Below are positions 1-8,500 of a stretch of 64,000 nt of DNA, piece after piece. This stretch comes from Blastocatellia bacterium AA13. GTDB taxonomy: Bacteria > Acidobacteriota > Blastocatellia > UBA7656. Both the position numbers and the translations under genes were made by a program. A model generated the notes under the pieces. That model worked only from the letters and a program-made list of their open reading frames with translations, searched no databases and was not told the origin of the DNA. The number at the start of each line of letters is the position of its first letter. Within the stretch, counting starts at the first letter, position 1. The stretch covers positions 1 to 64,000 of the forward strand of contig QHVH01000012.1 of NCBI GenBank assembly GCA_003222245.1. The letters are read 5' to 3'.

Positions 1-1
1 T

Positions 2-343
2 CTAAGCCCTACTCCACGCCACGAATGCAGTAACAAAAAGAATAGTGCGAGCCCAAAGACTGAATGAGCCTCGGCCGACTGCCGGGCTGGAAACCGGTTT
101 AGCCGTATGAGCGATATGTTTCGATGTTGCTTGAACGCTGCATTCCAAAAGAGTCGAGCCGCAGCAAGGGCAGACGCCGTCAGTACCGAAGTCGCAGTTG
201 CATACGGATCGGCCAGCGGCATTTGTATGACCGGCGAAGACGGCGCTCGAGAGCGAACCGGTACTGGCAGATTGGCGAAGCGTTGATGAGGTCATCATTG
301 GTATCGCGACGATAATGACCAGACAGGCAAACATTCTTTTCAT
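2..343 (-). CDS. Small exported or membrane-anchored Cys-rich protein, unknown function
   Basis: This is a 113-residue protein that I do not recognise. The N-terminus (MKRMFACLVIIVAIPMMTSS) looks like a signal peptide or membrane anchor: two basic residues, then a hydrophobic stretch. A cysteine cluster follows at about residues 48-62 (CNCDFG...CPCC). The last 20 residues are hydrophobic and may form a second membrane segment. The start is well supported: AAAGGAGG lies a few bases upstream on the minus strand. The stop codon is at the extreme left edge of the window. The 5' end overlaps the nominal start of the divergent TPR gene, so the two genes probably share a regulatory region. The cysteines might bind metal or form disulfides, but that is inference. 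A coding call is likely; function is unknown. Confidence 0.55.
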   Translation of the reverse strand: MKRMFACLVIIVAIPMMTSSTLRQSASTGSLSSAVFAGHTNAAGRSVCNCDFGTDGVCPCCGSTLLECSVQATSKHIAHTAKPVSSPAVGRGSFSLWARTILFVTAFVAWSRA

Positions 344-1352
344 ACCTTCCTCCTTTGGCGACGTCGTGTCTCAAAGTTCCGCGATTCGGCTCGGCAGTTA
401 TCAAAACCTGTTTTATCGCAGCCTTACGCGCGGCGCTTTTTCCGTAGAATCCGCAAGACATCTGGGAGAGCAACTCGCTTCGCTCGCTCGAAATGCGTAC
501 ATCGCCAGACGGATTAATGAAGTCGATGAGCTAGTCGAATTGATGCTGGCGCTTCCGCTTGACCGACATTCAAATGCAGTGGCGCAGAGTTATCGCGCGC
601 TCCGCTTGAAAGATCAGCGTGATTTCGAAGGCGCACGGAGCTTACTAGGCCGCGTAATCGAGCAGGCTGCACCGCGACATAAGGCTCGCGTGCTTCAGGC
701 CATCGGCTCGGCGTATTACGCAGAGGGCCGATTTGATGACGCATTGCCCTTCTTCACGGAGGCTGGAAAGACTGCTCTTGAGCGAGACCCATTCACGTTG
801 ATTCAATCGCGACAGATGACTGCGGTCGTTCGGAGCATCAACGGTGATCACAAACGCGCACTTGCTGATCTTGAAAGCGTTTTCCCGTGGGTGCAATCGG
901 TCGCCAAGCGTTATCCCGCGCTCTATTACGACATCTTGAATGCGCTTGCGGTCGAACTCGGGAAAACAGGCCGCATTAATGAGGCGCGCGCAGCAGTAGA
1001 CATTGCGCTCGACTCTCGATATGCAGCCGCTTACCCCGAATGGAGCGAGACTCGCCAGGAACTGGGACAGAAGCGAACCGTCGCTACGCCATCGCTCGTC
1101 GCGGTGACTCAATTACCCGAGGCATCACCAACTCCGAAATCCGAGGCAGAAACTTCTTCGAGCTTAAAACGCCAGGCGCTGGGCCTCGGCGCTTGCGCTT
1201 TGCAGTGGCTGTTGCTGCTGCCGACGTGCTCAAAGCTTCCAACAAACGCCACGCGGCTTGCGGTTAGACCACGCAGCTTGCGAACGGTCACCTTCAGAAT
1301 ATCCGAGCGGCTCGAAATCGGGCTCGGGCCGCGCGCGCCGCCTTCCTTCTGA
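315..1352 (+). CDS. TPR-like hypothetical protein
   Basis: The product is up to 345 residues. The central part (about residues 45-250) is helical and repetitive, with TPR-like pairs such as ALRLKDQRDFEGARSLLGRV and IGSAYYAEGRFDDALPFFTEA. Proteins of this style are common in Blastocatellia-type Acidobacteriota and probably act as protein-interaction scaffolds; that link is from memory. The start is uncertain. The ATG at 315 has no ribosome binding site and overlaps the well-supported start of the divergent gene, so a later start such as GTG at 366 is plausible. The last ~90 residues lose the TPR character and become rich in Arg, Leu and Pro, which could reflect a frameshift or a lineage-specific tail. 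No operon partner is visible. Confidence 0.6.
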   Translation: MTRQANILFIPSSFGDVVSQSSAIRLGSYQNLFYRSLTRGAFSVESARHLGEQLASLARNAYIARRINEVDELVELMLALPLDRHSNAVAQSYRALRLKDQRDFEGARSLLGRVIEQAAPRHKARVLQAIGSAYYAEGRFDDALPFFTEAGKTALERDPFTLIQSRQMTAVVRSINGDHKRALADLESVFPWVQSVAKRYPALYYDILNALAVELGKTGRINEARAAVDIALDSRYAAAYPEWSETRQELGQKRTVATPSLVAVTQLPEASPTPKSEAETSSSLKRQALGLGACALQWLLLLPTCSKLPTNATRLAVRPRSLRTVTFRISERLEIGLGPRAPPSF

Positions 1353-1934
1353 TTTCTTTTAACAAATCATTCAAAGAACAATGGCCGTGCTTTAACAGCT
1401 CTATCGTGCAGGCCTCGAAGTTTTGATCTGGGCGGGTGGCCGCTCGTTTATCTCGTCCACCCTCTCAATCGAAAAACAAGCGCTCGGCGTATAAGTGTTC
1501 GTCTATCTGCTGATACGTCGCGGCGCTACGGAAGAGGTGTGCATGATAAGGGAAGGGCACTCCGCGTACAACTCGAAAGGCACGGTCATTGCCGAGGCCG
1601 GAATCCCCGGATGATCAGCCTTCGGAGGCGTCATCGCCACCGGGCAAGCGATATAAGCCCGGCAGTGCGGCGGCGCGTCCAACGGCGGCGCGGCAAGCCT
1701 CAATGGGGGGCTCGTTGCGCGGTTATTGCCGACGCCATGAGAGGCTATGACTGACGTGTAACGCGCCGGCTGTTAAAAGACCGACGCGCCGTCAGGCGAA
1801 GATCATAACGGGGCGCATACACGCTTTCGGAATTCACCGGCGTGTAGCGGTTCTGATTCCGGCCCACGATCGATTAACTATCGATTAACTAAATAAGCGC
1901 GGCCCGGTCGCGGGCTGCCCAGGAAAGGTGTGTA
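1353..1934. other. Intergenic region, no convincing gene
   Basis: This 582-base gap separates the TPR gene from the AraC-type gene. Two overlapping ORFs (about 1503-1703 minus, 1539-1754 plus) are low-complexity and Arg- or Pro-rich and are not convincing. A third frame starting at 1543 has a purine-rich GAGGTG upstream. It reads 23 residues (MIREGHSAYNSKGTVIAEAG...) and then continues through two stops with a Gly/Ala-rich composition. It could be a decayed gene, but I cannot identify it. The segment nearest the AraC gene is AT-richer and probably holds its promoter. Confidence 0.4.
1869..1890 (+). promoter_or_regulatory. Adjacent 11-bp direct repeats upstream of the AraC-type gene
   Basis: Two perfect, directly abutting copies of ATCGATTAACT lie at 1869-1879 and 1880-1890, about 45 bases before the AraC-type start codon. 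AraC-family proteins usually bind direct repeats with about one helical turn spacing, so this is a reasonable candidate operator, possibly autoregulatory. The local AT-rich run (TAACTAAATAAG) could overlap a -10 region. This is an inference from position and repeat structure only. Confidence 0.4.
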
Positions 1935-2378
1935 ATGGATCACAGAGTAGATCGCGCCATTGAGTTCATCGAAATGAACTACGCAAATAATATTGGTCTG
2001 CGAGACCTCACCAAATGCGTCAGGCTCTCAACCTCGCGACTGGCAGTTTTATTCCAGAGCGAGATCGGCCGGTCGCCCTTGCGATACCTGAAGGAGATTA
2101 GGATTCAAAAGGCGGCCCAGCTCCTGAGCAGCGATTATTTGCTCAGCATCAAAGAGGTGATGGGCAAGGTAGGATTGATGAGCCCGAGCCACTTCACTCA
2201 CAGTTTCAAAGATGCGTTTGGGGTTACGCCTACGGAGTATCGCGCGAACAGCTTAAGCCGGCTTCCATCAAGATCAACATTGAAGATACAAGCTCGTGAG
2301 TCGTTGCAGGAATCACTAACAATCGACAATCGAGTCCAACAATACGGCATTGTAGACGCTCGGCTGGAACAGAAATAA
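1935..2378 (+). CDS. AraC/XylS-family transcriptional regulator, DNA-binding domain only
   Basis: The 147-residue protein has the two helix-turn-helix subdomains of the AraC DNA-binding region at about residues 4-105. The first HTH is around IGLRDLTKCVRLSTSRLAVLF. The second ends with the family signature SPSHFTHSFKDAFGVTPTEYR. There is no N-terminal sensor or cupin domain, so it is a short AraC protein like SoxS or MarA in layout. A purine-rich AGGAAAGGTG precedes the ATG with suitable spacing, supporting this start. The 40-residue C-terminal extension is not conserved sequence that I recognise. It is probably a DNA-binding regulator, possibly of itself through the direct repeats just upstream. 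Its target genes are unknown, and nothing ties it to the biosynthetic cluster. Confidence 0.9.
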   Translation: MDHRVDRAIEFIEMNYANNIGLRDLTKCVRLSTSRLAVLFQSEIGRSPLRYLKEIRIQKAAQLLSSDYLLSIKEVMGKVGLMSPSHFTHSFKDAFGVTPTEYRANSLSRLPSRSTLKIQARESLQESLTIDNRVQQYGIVDARLEQK

Positions 2379-2735
2379 TATTGGGCAGGAGGGCGGCGAT
2401 TGAATTGAGCCCAGCGTTTCAACGCTGGTCGTAAGTTGATTCAATGCACATCCGCGATGGTTGAATACAATCCAGAGTCAATCGTCTTAGACGCGATGTG
2501 TCGCGCGTTTGGGTTTGAATGCGGCCGGTGAAATACGTGACGGGTTTCACCGCGGCTTCTCATAAATATCCGTCGCGGTGCGGTGGGTTTGGGTTTGGCC
2601 GCGAGCCGGTGAATACGTGACAGCCCTCCTTCCACTAACGGGCTCTCATAAATAGACGCCGGTTCGCGGTCGATGGTCTTGCGTCCCGATATAGGGCTGA
2701 ACGCCCCGGATTAAAAATCAAATAGGAGAATAAAT
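2379..2735. repeat. Intergenic region with a palindrome and a duplicated ~80-bp element
   Basis: No gene is seen here. At 2411-2428 lies the palindrome CCAGCGTTTCAACGCTGG, which recurs as a 20-bp form at 13811-13830. Further on, two related units each contain GCCGGTGAA(A)TACGTGAC (2524-2541 and 2605-2621) followed by TCTCATAAATA (2558-2568 and 2644-2654). A GGGTTTGGGTTTG-like lead-in precedes each unit. Unit 1 can fold on itself (GGTGAAA with TTTCACC). The pair ends about 80 bases before the XRE-like gene, so it may be a tandem regulatory or structured-RNA element in its 5' region. It matches no riboswitch class that I can recognise. Confidence 0.55.
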
Positions 2736-3119
2736 ATGACCTCGCTCGAATTGAAATTCCTGGTGTATGAGAGATGGGGATCTATTACAGCGGCTGCGAA
2801 GGTACTGGAATGCAGCCGGTCTCAGCTCTCTTATTGCATATCTCGGAGGCGAGTCTCACGCCAGCTCAGGGAGAAGCTGGCCAGAGCACTGGATAAGCCG
2901 ATCGATCAGCTTTTCAGCGATAAGGCCGCCGATTCTCCGGACGATTCATCTTCGCCAGAGGAGATCGAGCCGCAGCCCTCCGAGAGCGAGAGTAGCGAGT
3001 CGCCCCTGGCCGACTCGAACATATTGAAGGGCGACCATCAGGATGAATCCGACGACGAGACCGACTTGCCTTCAACGAGAATTCAACCGACAACCGCGCG
3101 CAGAGCTAAAGTACGATGA
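2736..3119 (+). CDS. XRE-like helix-turn-helix protein with acidic Ser-rich tail
   Basis: The 127-residue protein begins with a compact HTH at about residues 1-62: GSITAAAKVLECSRSQLSYCISRRR, then ALDKPIDQLFS, a typical end of a Cro/CI-type domain. Residues 63-110 are strongly acidic and Ser/Pro-rich, low-complexity and presumably disordered. The C-terminus turns basic. An AGGAG sequence eight bases before the ATG supports the start. The likely role is DNA binding with an acidic interaction or regulatory tail. It lies downstream of the duplicated 2524-2654 element, which may control it. The CRISPR array is ~640 bp downstream, but no functional link can be shown. Confidence 0.75.
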   Translation: MTSLELKFLVYERWGSITAAAKVLECSRSQLSYCISRRRVSRQLREKLARALDKPIDQLFSDKAADSPDDSSSPEEIEPQPSESESSESPLADSNILKGDHQDESDDETDLPSTRIQPTTARRAKVR

Positions 3120-3316
3120 AGAAGGCTCGCGCGCTCGGCGAGCCGGCTTCACCAGTTTTCGCGATCACCCAAACACGTCAAAGAGAGGTTTGGACAGGTG
3201 AAGAAAACTCGAAATGTTCGCGCGCGTGCGCGAATTCGGAATTACAAACGCAACCCTGTTCCCGCCGAATCGCTCGGCGGAAAGCTCTTTGCGTCGCTGG
3301 GCGAAGTGATATCGAA

Positions 3317-3376
3317 GAGTAAGCGAGTCCTACTGAACACCACGAGTAAGCGAGTCTTACTCAATACCACGAGTAA
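3317..3376. repeat. 27-bp tandem repeat with hairpin potential
   Basis: Two 27-bp units (3317-3343 and 3344-3370), each starting GAGTAAGCGAGTC and ending AATACCAC or GAACACCAC, are followed by a partial third unit (GAGTAAA). The second unit contains the perfect inverted repeat GAGTAAG-CGAGT-CTTACTC. The first copy has degraded arms. It resembles the other short tandem duplications scattered through this window. Confidence 0.7.
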
Positions 3377-3383
3377 AGCCGAA

Positions 3384-3421
3384 AGAAGGCGGCCCGCGTC
3401 GGACTTCACGGGCCGCCTTCT
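3384..3421 (+). terminator. Strong 13-bp hairpin, probable terminator
   Basis: AGAAGGCGGCCCG (3384-3396) pairs perfectly with CGGGCCGCCTTCT (3409-3421) across a 12-base loop. It is GC-rich and very stable. The following bases are CTCTG, not a proper T-run. It could therefore be a weak or Rho-assisted terminator of the rightward genes, or one of the palindromic intergenic elements. No convincing gene lies between the XRE-like stop and this hairpin. A basic ORF starting with GTG at 3198 runs through the tandem repeat and into the CRISPR region and is not credible. Confidence 0.6.
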
Positions 3422-3529
3422 CTCTGAAAATGCCCTGCGCCGCTGCGCCGGATTCGCCATTGGTCACTATTTGTCATACCAGCACGATTGCGGTTTATCC
3501 GCGGATCAATCCGCGGATCACGCCGATAA

Positions 3530-3755
3530 GTCTCAATCCGCTGATGAACGCGGCTTCGTGTGCTTTTGGGAGCGCACGCTTCCAGCGTGCGAGTTCATCA
3601 GGTTTCAATCCGCTAAAGAACGCGGCTTCGTGTGCCTCATCAATCGATCGCTGCGGCCGGATATCAGATCTCAATTTCAGTCTGCCAATGAACGGCTTTG
3701 TGTGCTTTCTTGCGCCCTTGCGTCATTGCGTCATTGCGTCATTGCGTTGTTTTCC
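3530..3755 (-). repeat. Degenerate CRISPR-like repeats at the leader-distal end
   Basis: Three units, at about 3530-3565, 3602-3637 and 3674-3707, resemble the CRISPR repeat in their first ~27 bases. They share a different end, reading TTCGTGTGC or TTTGTGTGC where the array has TTCATTCCGAC. Their spacing (72, 72 and 82 bases to the first true repeat) matches the array period. The first 'spacer' contains a perfect hairpin (GCACGC-TTCCA-GCGTGC). The last contains the 8-base unit GCGTCATT repeated in tandem (about 3719-3745). Just upstream (3498-3520) ATCCGCGGAT occurs twice. They may be decayed repeats of an older array type or a dispersed intergenic element related to the repeat. Confidence 0.6.
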
Positions 3756-5182
3756 GTTTCAATCCGCTAAAGAGCGCGGCTTCATTCCGACCGACAGTGC
3801 CAAATTGAGGCCGGGGATGGATAACTTCGAGTTTCAATCCGCTAAAGAGCGCGGCTTCATTCCGACAAAGCTGAAAGCGGCCTGGGCTGCCGTTGGCATC
3901 ACGGGTTTCAATCCGCTAAAGAGCGCGGCTTCATTCCGACGTCGGCATGCGCACAGCGTTGGTCGATCGGGCCGGGTTTCAATCCGCTAAAGAGCGCGGC
4001 TTCATTCCGACGGATTTACGATGAGCTCATAGCGGTGGGGTGTCGGGTTTCAATCCGCTAAAGAGCGCGGCTTCATTCCGACGTTCGGTGCAGTCTTCTG
4101 CCGGACGGAGTCGTATGGGTTTCAATCCGCTAAAGAGCGCGGCTTCATTCCGACGCGTGACCCAGCCTGTAATTCAGGCAGAAGGGATCACAGTTTCAAT
4201 CCGCTAAAGAGCGCGGCTTCATTCCGACGGAGCTCAAGAAAGAGGGGTTTCACTTCACTAATGAGGTTTCAATCCGCTAAAGAGCGCGGCTTCATTCCGA
4301 CTGGTCAACTTACCTCCGATCGTTAGCTCAATTCCAAGTTTCAATCCGCTAAAGAGCGCGGCTTCATTCCGACATCCCCGACCAGCCCTGACATTACCGG
4401 AATCGCTTAGCGTGGGTTTCAATCCGCTAAAGAGCGCGGCTTCATTCCGACATGCGTCTGTTATTATTTTTTTGGTGGGTCATAGACCGTTTCAATCCGC
4501 TAAAGAGCGCGGCTTCATTCCGACATACGCATAACTTTTTTCCGGCGCTTTCATAATTCCCGTTTCAATCCGCTAAAGAGCGCGGCTTCATTCCGACAAG
4601 CCAAAGGGGGTCTTTCATGATCCCCCAAGGCAAAGGTTTCAATCCGCTAAAGAGCGCGGCTTCATTCCGACAGTTCACAGGAGGCCAGTATGAAGCTTAA
4701 GACAGTCAGTTTCAATCCGCTAAAGAGCGCGGCTTCATTCCGACATTCTCAATCGTTTTACCGCTGACAATAACCGACCAGGTTTCAATCCGCTAAAGAG
4801 CGCGGCTTCATTCCGACCTGGTGGGAGGAATTTTGATAAGGTTCAGCCAGCAAGGTTTCAATCCGCTAAAGAGCGCGGCTTCATTCCGACCTGATGTTTC
4901 TTGATCCCGAAAACCAAGGGCAGCTTCTGTTTCAATCCGCTAAAGAGCGCGGCTTCATTCCGACGAGATGTTGGAATGTCCCTTGAGGATGGTACTGGAT
5001 GTTTCAATCCGCTAAAGAGCGCGGCTTCATTCCGACACGGCGCTCGTTGCACTCGGATGGTGCCGTTCACCATGTTTCAATCCGCTAAAGAGCGCGGCTT
5101 CATTCCGACTGTATAGTGTTGGGAGCGAAGCAGCACCAAACTGCATGTTTCAATCCGCTAAAGAGCGCGGCTTCATTCCGAC
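3756..5182 (-). CRISPR. CRISPR array, 20 identical 36-bp repeats, 19 spacers
   Basis: The 36-base repeat begins GTTTCAATCC and ends TTCATTCCGAC as written on the plus strand. Copies start at 3756, 3831, 3905, 3976, 4047, 4119, 4193, 4266, 4338, 4416, 4489, 4562, 4636, 4709, 4782, 4855, 4929, 5001, 5074 and 5147. Spacers are 35-42 bases, mostly 36-38, and all differ. Read on the minus strand the repeat ends in GGATTGAAAC, the usual 3' end giving an 8-base crRNA 5' tag. This indicates transcription leftward with the leader on the right. Degenerate repeats on the left fit a leader-distal end. Many type I and type III systems use such 36-mers, so the subtype cannot be assigned. No cas gene lies in the window. 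Confidence 0.97.
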
Positions 5183-5578
5183 TGTGGCTGCTGGGGGGCC
5201 TTTGATGCCAACGTTTAGAGGCCTCAATTGTAAGACCCCCCATCAACCTGTAGGAATTCCGTCTTCATGAGTTCGGCTATCGCTATTCTATTGTCAATGA
5301 ACTGAACGGCTTAAGCCGCCTGTCAGACCCCCCCGCTTTTTTCGCTAAGGGGTACCCCTGTAAGTTTCGTCGCGCGTGGCGGAGAAACTCCAGTGTCGCC
5401 GATCTGGCACGTATCAATGTATCGATCTAATGCATTCATGAGCCCCGCGGCTGTCTGAGTCTCCATAGCTATAGTGATCGAACCGCAGAGAGAATTTCAT
5501 CAATGAGAGTTTTATTCAAGAACTTTCTTTGAATTTGCGGCGGCCGGTTTACTTCGTTCAGAAAATCTCTGGCGGGAT
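5183..5578 (-). promoter_or_regulatory. Presumed CRISPR leader and NRPS 3' flank
   Basis: This 396-base stretch carries no gene. It lies between the last perfect repeat and the stop codon of the terminal NRPS gene. By repeat orientation it should include the leader and promoter of the array. Visible features include the palindromes CGGCTTAAGCCG (around 5307) and GGGGTACCCC (around 5350), and runs of C and T (CCCCCCCGCTTTTTT). Near the NRPS stop is a loose inverted repeat, ATTCAAGAA...TTCTTTGAAT (about 5513-5533). That repeat could help end NRPS transcription. None of these is proven. Confidence 0.5.
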
Positions 5579-8500
5579 TTATATGAGTTGGCGGAGTTCT
5601 GTGCGCCGTTTTCTTCCGAAGGCTGGAGCCGTCTGACGCCGCTCCTGCCTGATCAGCGCGCGCAAGTCGCTCAAGCGGCGATCAGGATCTTCGACGACAT
5701 GCCGCAGGGTGCGATCGATGTCGCATAGGGTCTGGCTGACGGTCTTTTCTTCAAAGAGGTCCGTGTTGTAGCGCGCGGACAAACTGAACCGGCCGTTGGT
5801 TTCTTCGAACACGAGACTGATATCAAACGGAGACGCCTGCTCGCTTAGAGGCAGCGGTTCAATGGTCAGGCCTTGCAATGTCAAAGGAGCTATCGGCGCG
5901 TTCTGGAGGATGAACATAACCTGGAACAAAGGGTTCTCGCCGATCTTGCGATCCGGGTGGAGCTCCTTGACCAGGCTTTCGAACGGGAGATCCTGGTGCG
6001 CATAGGCTCCGAGCGTGACTTCCCTGACGCGGTCGAGGAGCTCGCGGAATTTCGGATCACCCGACAGATCGGTGCGCAGCACGAGTTGATTTGTGAAGAG
6101 CCCAAGAGTCGACTCGATCTCGGGGCGGTTTCTGTGGGCTATATCCGCCCCGACCGCGATGTCGAACTGGCTCGTATAGGCGGACAGCACAACCTTGAAC
6201 GCGGCCAGCAGAGTCATGAACAGGGTTACTCCTTGGCCGCGACTGAGCGACTGCACCTGTTCACTAAGCTCGGACGAAAGCAATGTGGAAGCGGATGAAC
6301 CGCGAAATGTCTGGGCCGCGCCGCGAGGCCGATCGGTCGGCAGATCGAGACGGTTCAGCCCCTCGAGGCGATTCCTCCAGTATTCGAGCAGTATCTCGCG
6401 CCGGCCGTCTTCGAGCGACCGTCTCTGCCACGCCGCGTAATCGCCGTACTGAACCTCGGGCTCGGCGAGCGTCGACGGACGGCCGCTCGCGTAGGCCGCG
6501 TAGAGTTGGGAGATCTCATTGTTGATGATTCCAATCGACCATCCGTCAATAGCGATGTGGTGGATTGTGAAAGCGAGATGGTTGACTTGCTTGCCGAGCC
6601 GCATTAGCGAGCATCGAATCATACTATCGACGGCCAGATCGAAGGGACGCTCAGCCTGGCGGGCATTCAGCGAATCGATTTGTTCAGTCTGGTCCTTATC
6701 CGACAAGGCGCTGAGATCCACGAGTTTCAAAACGGCTCGAGGAGCCGCTCTCAGAACCTGAACAGCCTTGCCTTCTTCGATCGTGAAATTGGTTCGCAGC
6801 GCTTCGTGACGGCGAAGCAACTCGTCGAGAGCCTGATCAAAAGGCGCCGTCCGCAATGGGCCGGAGAGCTTTAAGCCTCCGCGCATATTGTACGCGGCGT
6901 TGTCCGGCGCGAGCTTGCTCATGAACCAGAGGCTTTCCTGTTGAAACGAGAGCGGCAGCGCGCGATCCCTCGGCGCGCGCGCGATCGGAGCCGCCGGCTC
7001 GATTCCGGCGCCGGCCAACCGCTCGAGTTCTATTCTATCGGCGAGAGCCGCGAGCGTAGGCTCTTCGAAAATGCTCTGAAGCGGCAGGTCGATCTTGAAT
7101 GCCTGCCTGATACGAGAAACGACTTGCGTGGCGAGCAGCGAGTGCCCGCCGAGATCGAAGAAACTCTGATGGGCTTCAATTCCGCGAAGGCCGAGGACGC
7201 TTTCCCAGACGCCTCGGAGTATCTGTTGGGTCTGGGTCGCGCGGCTGTCCAGATCGAGGGCTTCAACAGGCGCGACTTCGGGCAATCTCCTCCGGTCCAG
7301 TTTTCCGCTCGGAGTTTTCGGGAGATCGGGCACGATCGCGATTTGGCTGGGAACCATGAAATCGGGCAGCTTTTGTTTAAGCCGGTCCTTTAACAGTCTT
7401 TCATCAACAGCGAACGCGTTCCCCGCGCCATTGTTTACGACGGCGTAAGCGATCAGCCGCTTGATGCCGAGATCGTCGCCTTTTACGATGACGACGGCTT
7501 CCCGGACACCGGGTTGTTGGCGGAGCGTGGCTTCGATCTCTCCGACCTCAACGCGATAGCCGCGTATCTTGACCTGACCGTCCATTCGGCCGACGAAGTC
7601 TATGTCACCGGTCGAGCCGTACCTGGCCTCGTCGCCGGTACGGTACAACCGGCCTCCGTCAGGCGAGTATGGATCGGGACGAAACCGCTCCGCGGTCAAG
7701 TCAGGCCTGTTGAGATAACATCGCCCCAGCACGGCGCCGCCGATACAGAGCTCGGCTGAGATTCCGGCGGGCACGGGCTGAATGCAATCCCGCAGCATGT
7801 ACATCCGGCCATTTGCGATGGGTATGCCGATGGGAGGTTTTCTCGGCCATTCCCGCGGCTCGCCGGTCAGCTCACCCGCCGTCACTATATGGCTTTCGCT
7901 GGGACCATATTGATTATCAATGGCGCAGCCTGTCGCCTCTACCAGTCTCTCGACGTCGTGGTTGATGTGCAGCGCTTCGCCGGCGGTTATGATTTGGGTC
8001 AGACTCGGGGCCGCTACAGCGGGGTTGGAGCCTGCCTCCGACGCCAGTTGCTTTAGGGCTACATAAGGAGCGAACAATCTCTCGACCTGCTTTTCTTTGA
8101 GCTCTCGCCAGAGGGAAACAGGATCGCGCCTGACCATTTCATCAATAAGGATAAGAGTGCCTCCGGTCCAAAGCGTCGAGACGATTTCCTGATAGGACAC
8201 ATCGAAGCTCAGCGAGGTGTATTGAATGGTTCTGGCTCCGGGTCGATTGCGCCATCTCGCTGCTTGCCAGCAGATCAGATTGAACAGGCAGCCCTGGGTC
8301 ATTGCTATGCCCTTCGGCTTTCCGGTCGAGCCCGATGTGTAGATGACGTAGGCCAGATTGTCCGGTTGGGGCTGGGCCGCCGCACACAAGACTCCTGATT
8401 CCGCCGCTTCAGCAAGAGTCTCTTCGATGTAGATCACGCGCGCGCCGTGCGAATCTACGGCGTCCGCCCAGGGTTTGAGCGTGAGCACGAGGGCGGGCGA

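Noticed and set aside
1503-1754. Two opposite ORFs and a 23-residue reading frame downstream of the TPR gene
   Set aside because: Composition is biased and I recognise no family. The third frame is interrupted by stops. At most it is a decayed gene.
3198-3770. Basic ORF (GTG start) running from after the XRE-like gene into the CRISPR array
   Set aside because: It translates a tandem repeat, a terminator-like hairpin and degenerate CRISPR repeats. It has no domain and no codon-level sign of selection.
3430-5116. ORFs inside the CRISPR array with recurring FNPLKSAASFR or FQSAKERGFIPT peptides
   Set aside because: These are direct translations of the 36-base repeat, not proteins.
5183-5578. 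Possible cas gene or small RNA gene next to the array
   Set aside because: There is no open frame of useful length. The features fit a leader and a 3' flank better.
8142-8387. Minus-strand ORFs and many plus-strand ORFs across the NRPS/PKS genes
   Set aside because: They are shadow frames of long GC-rich coding regions with no recognisable domains.
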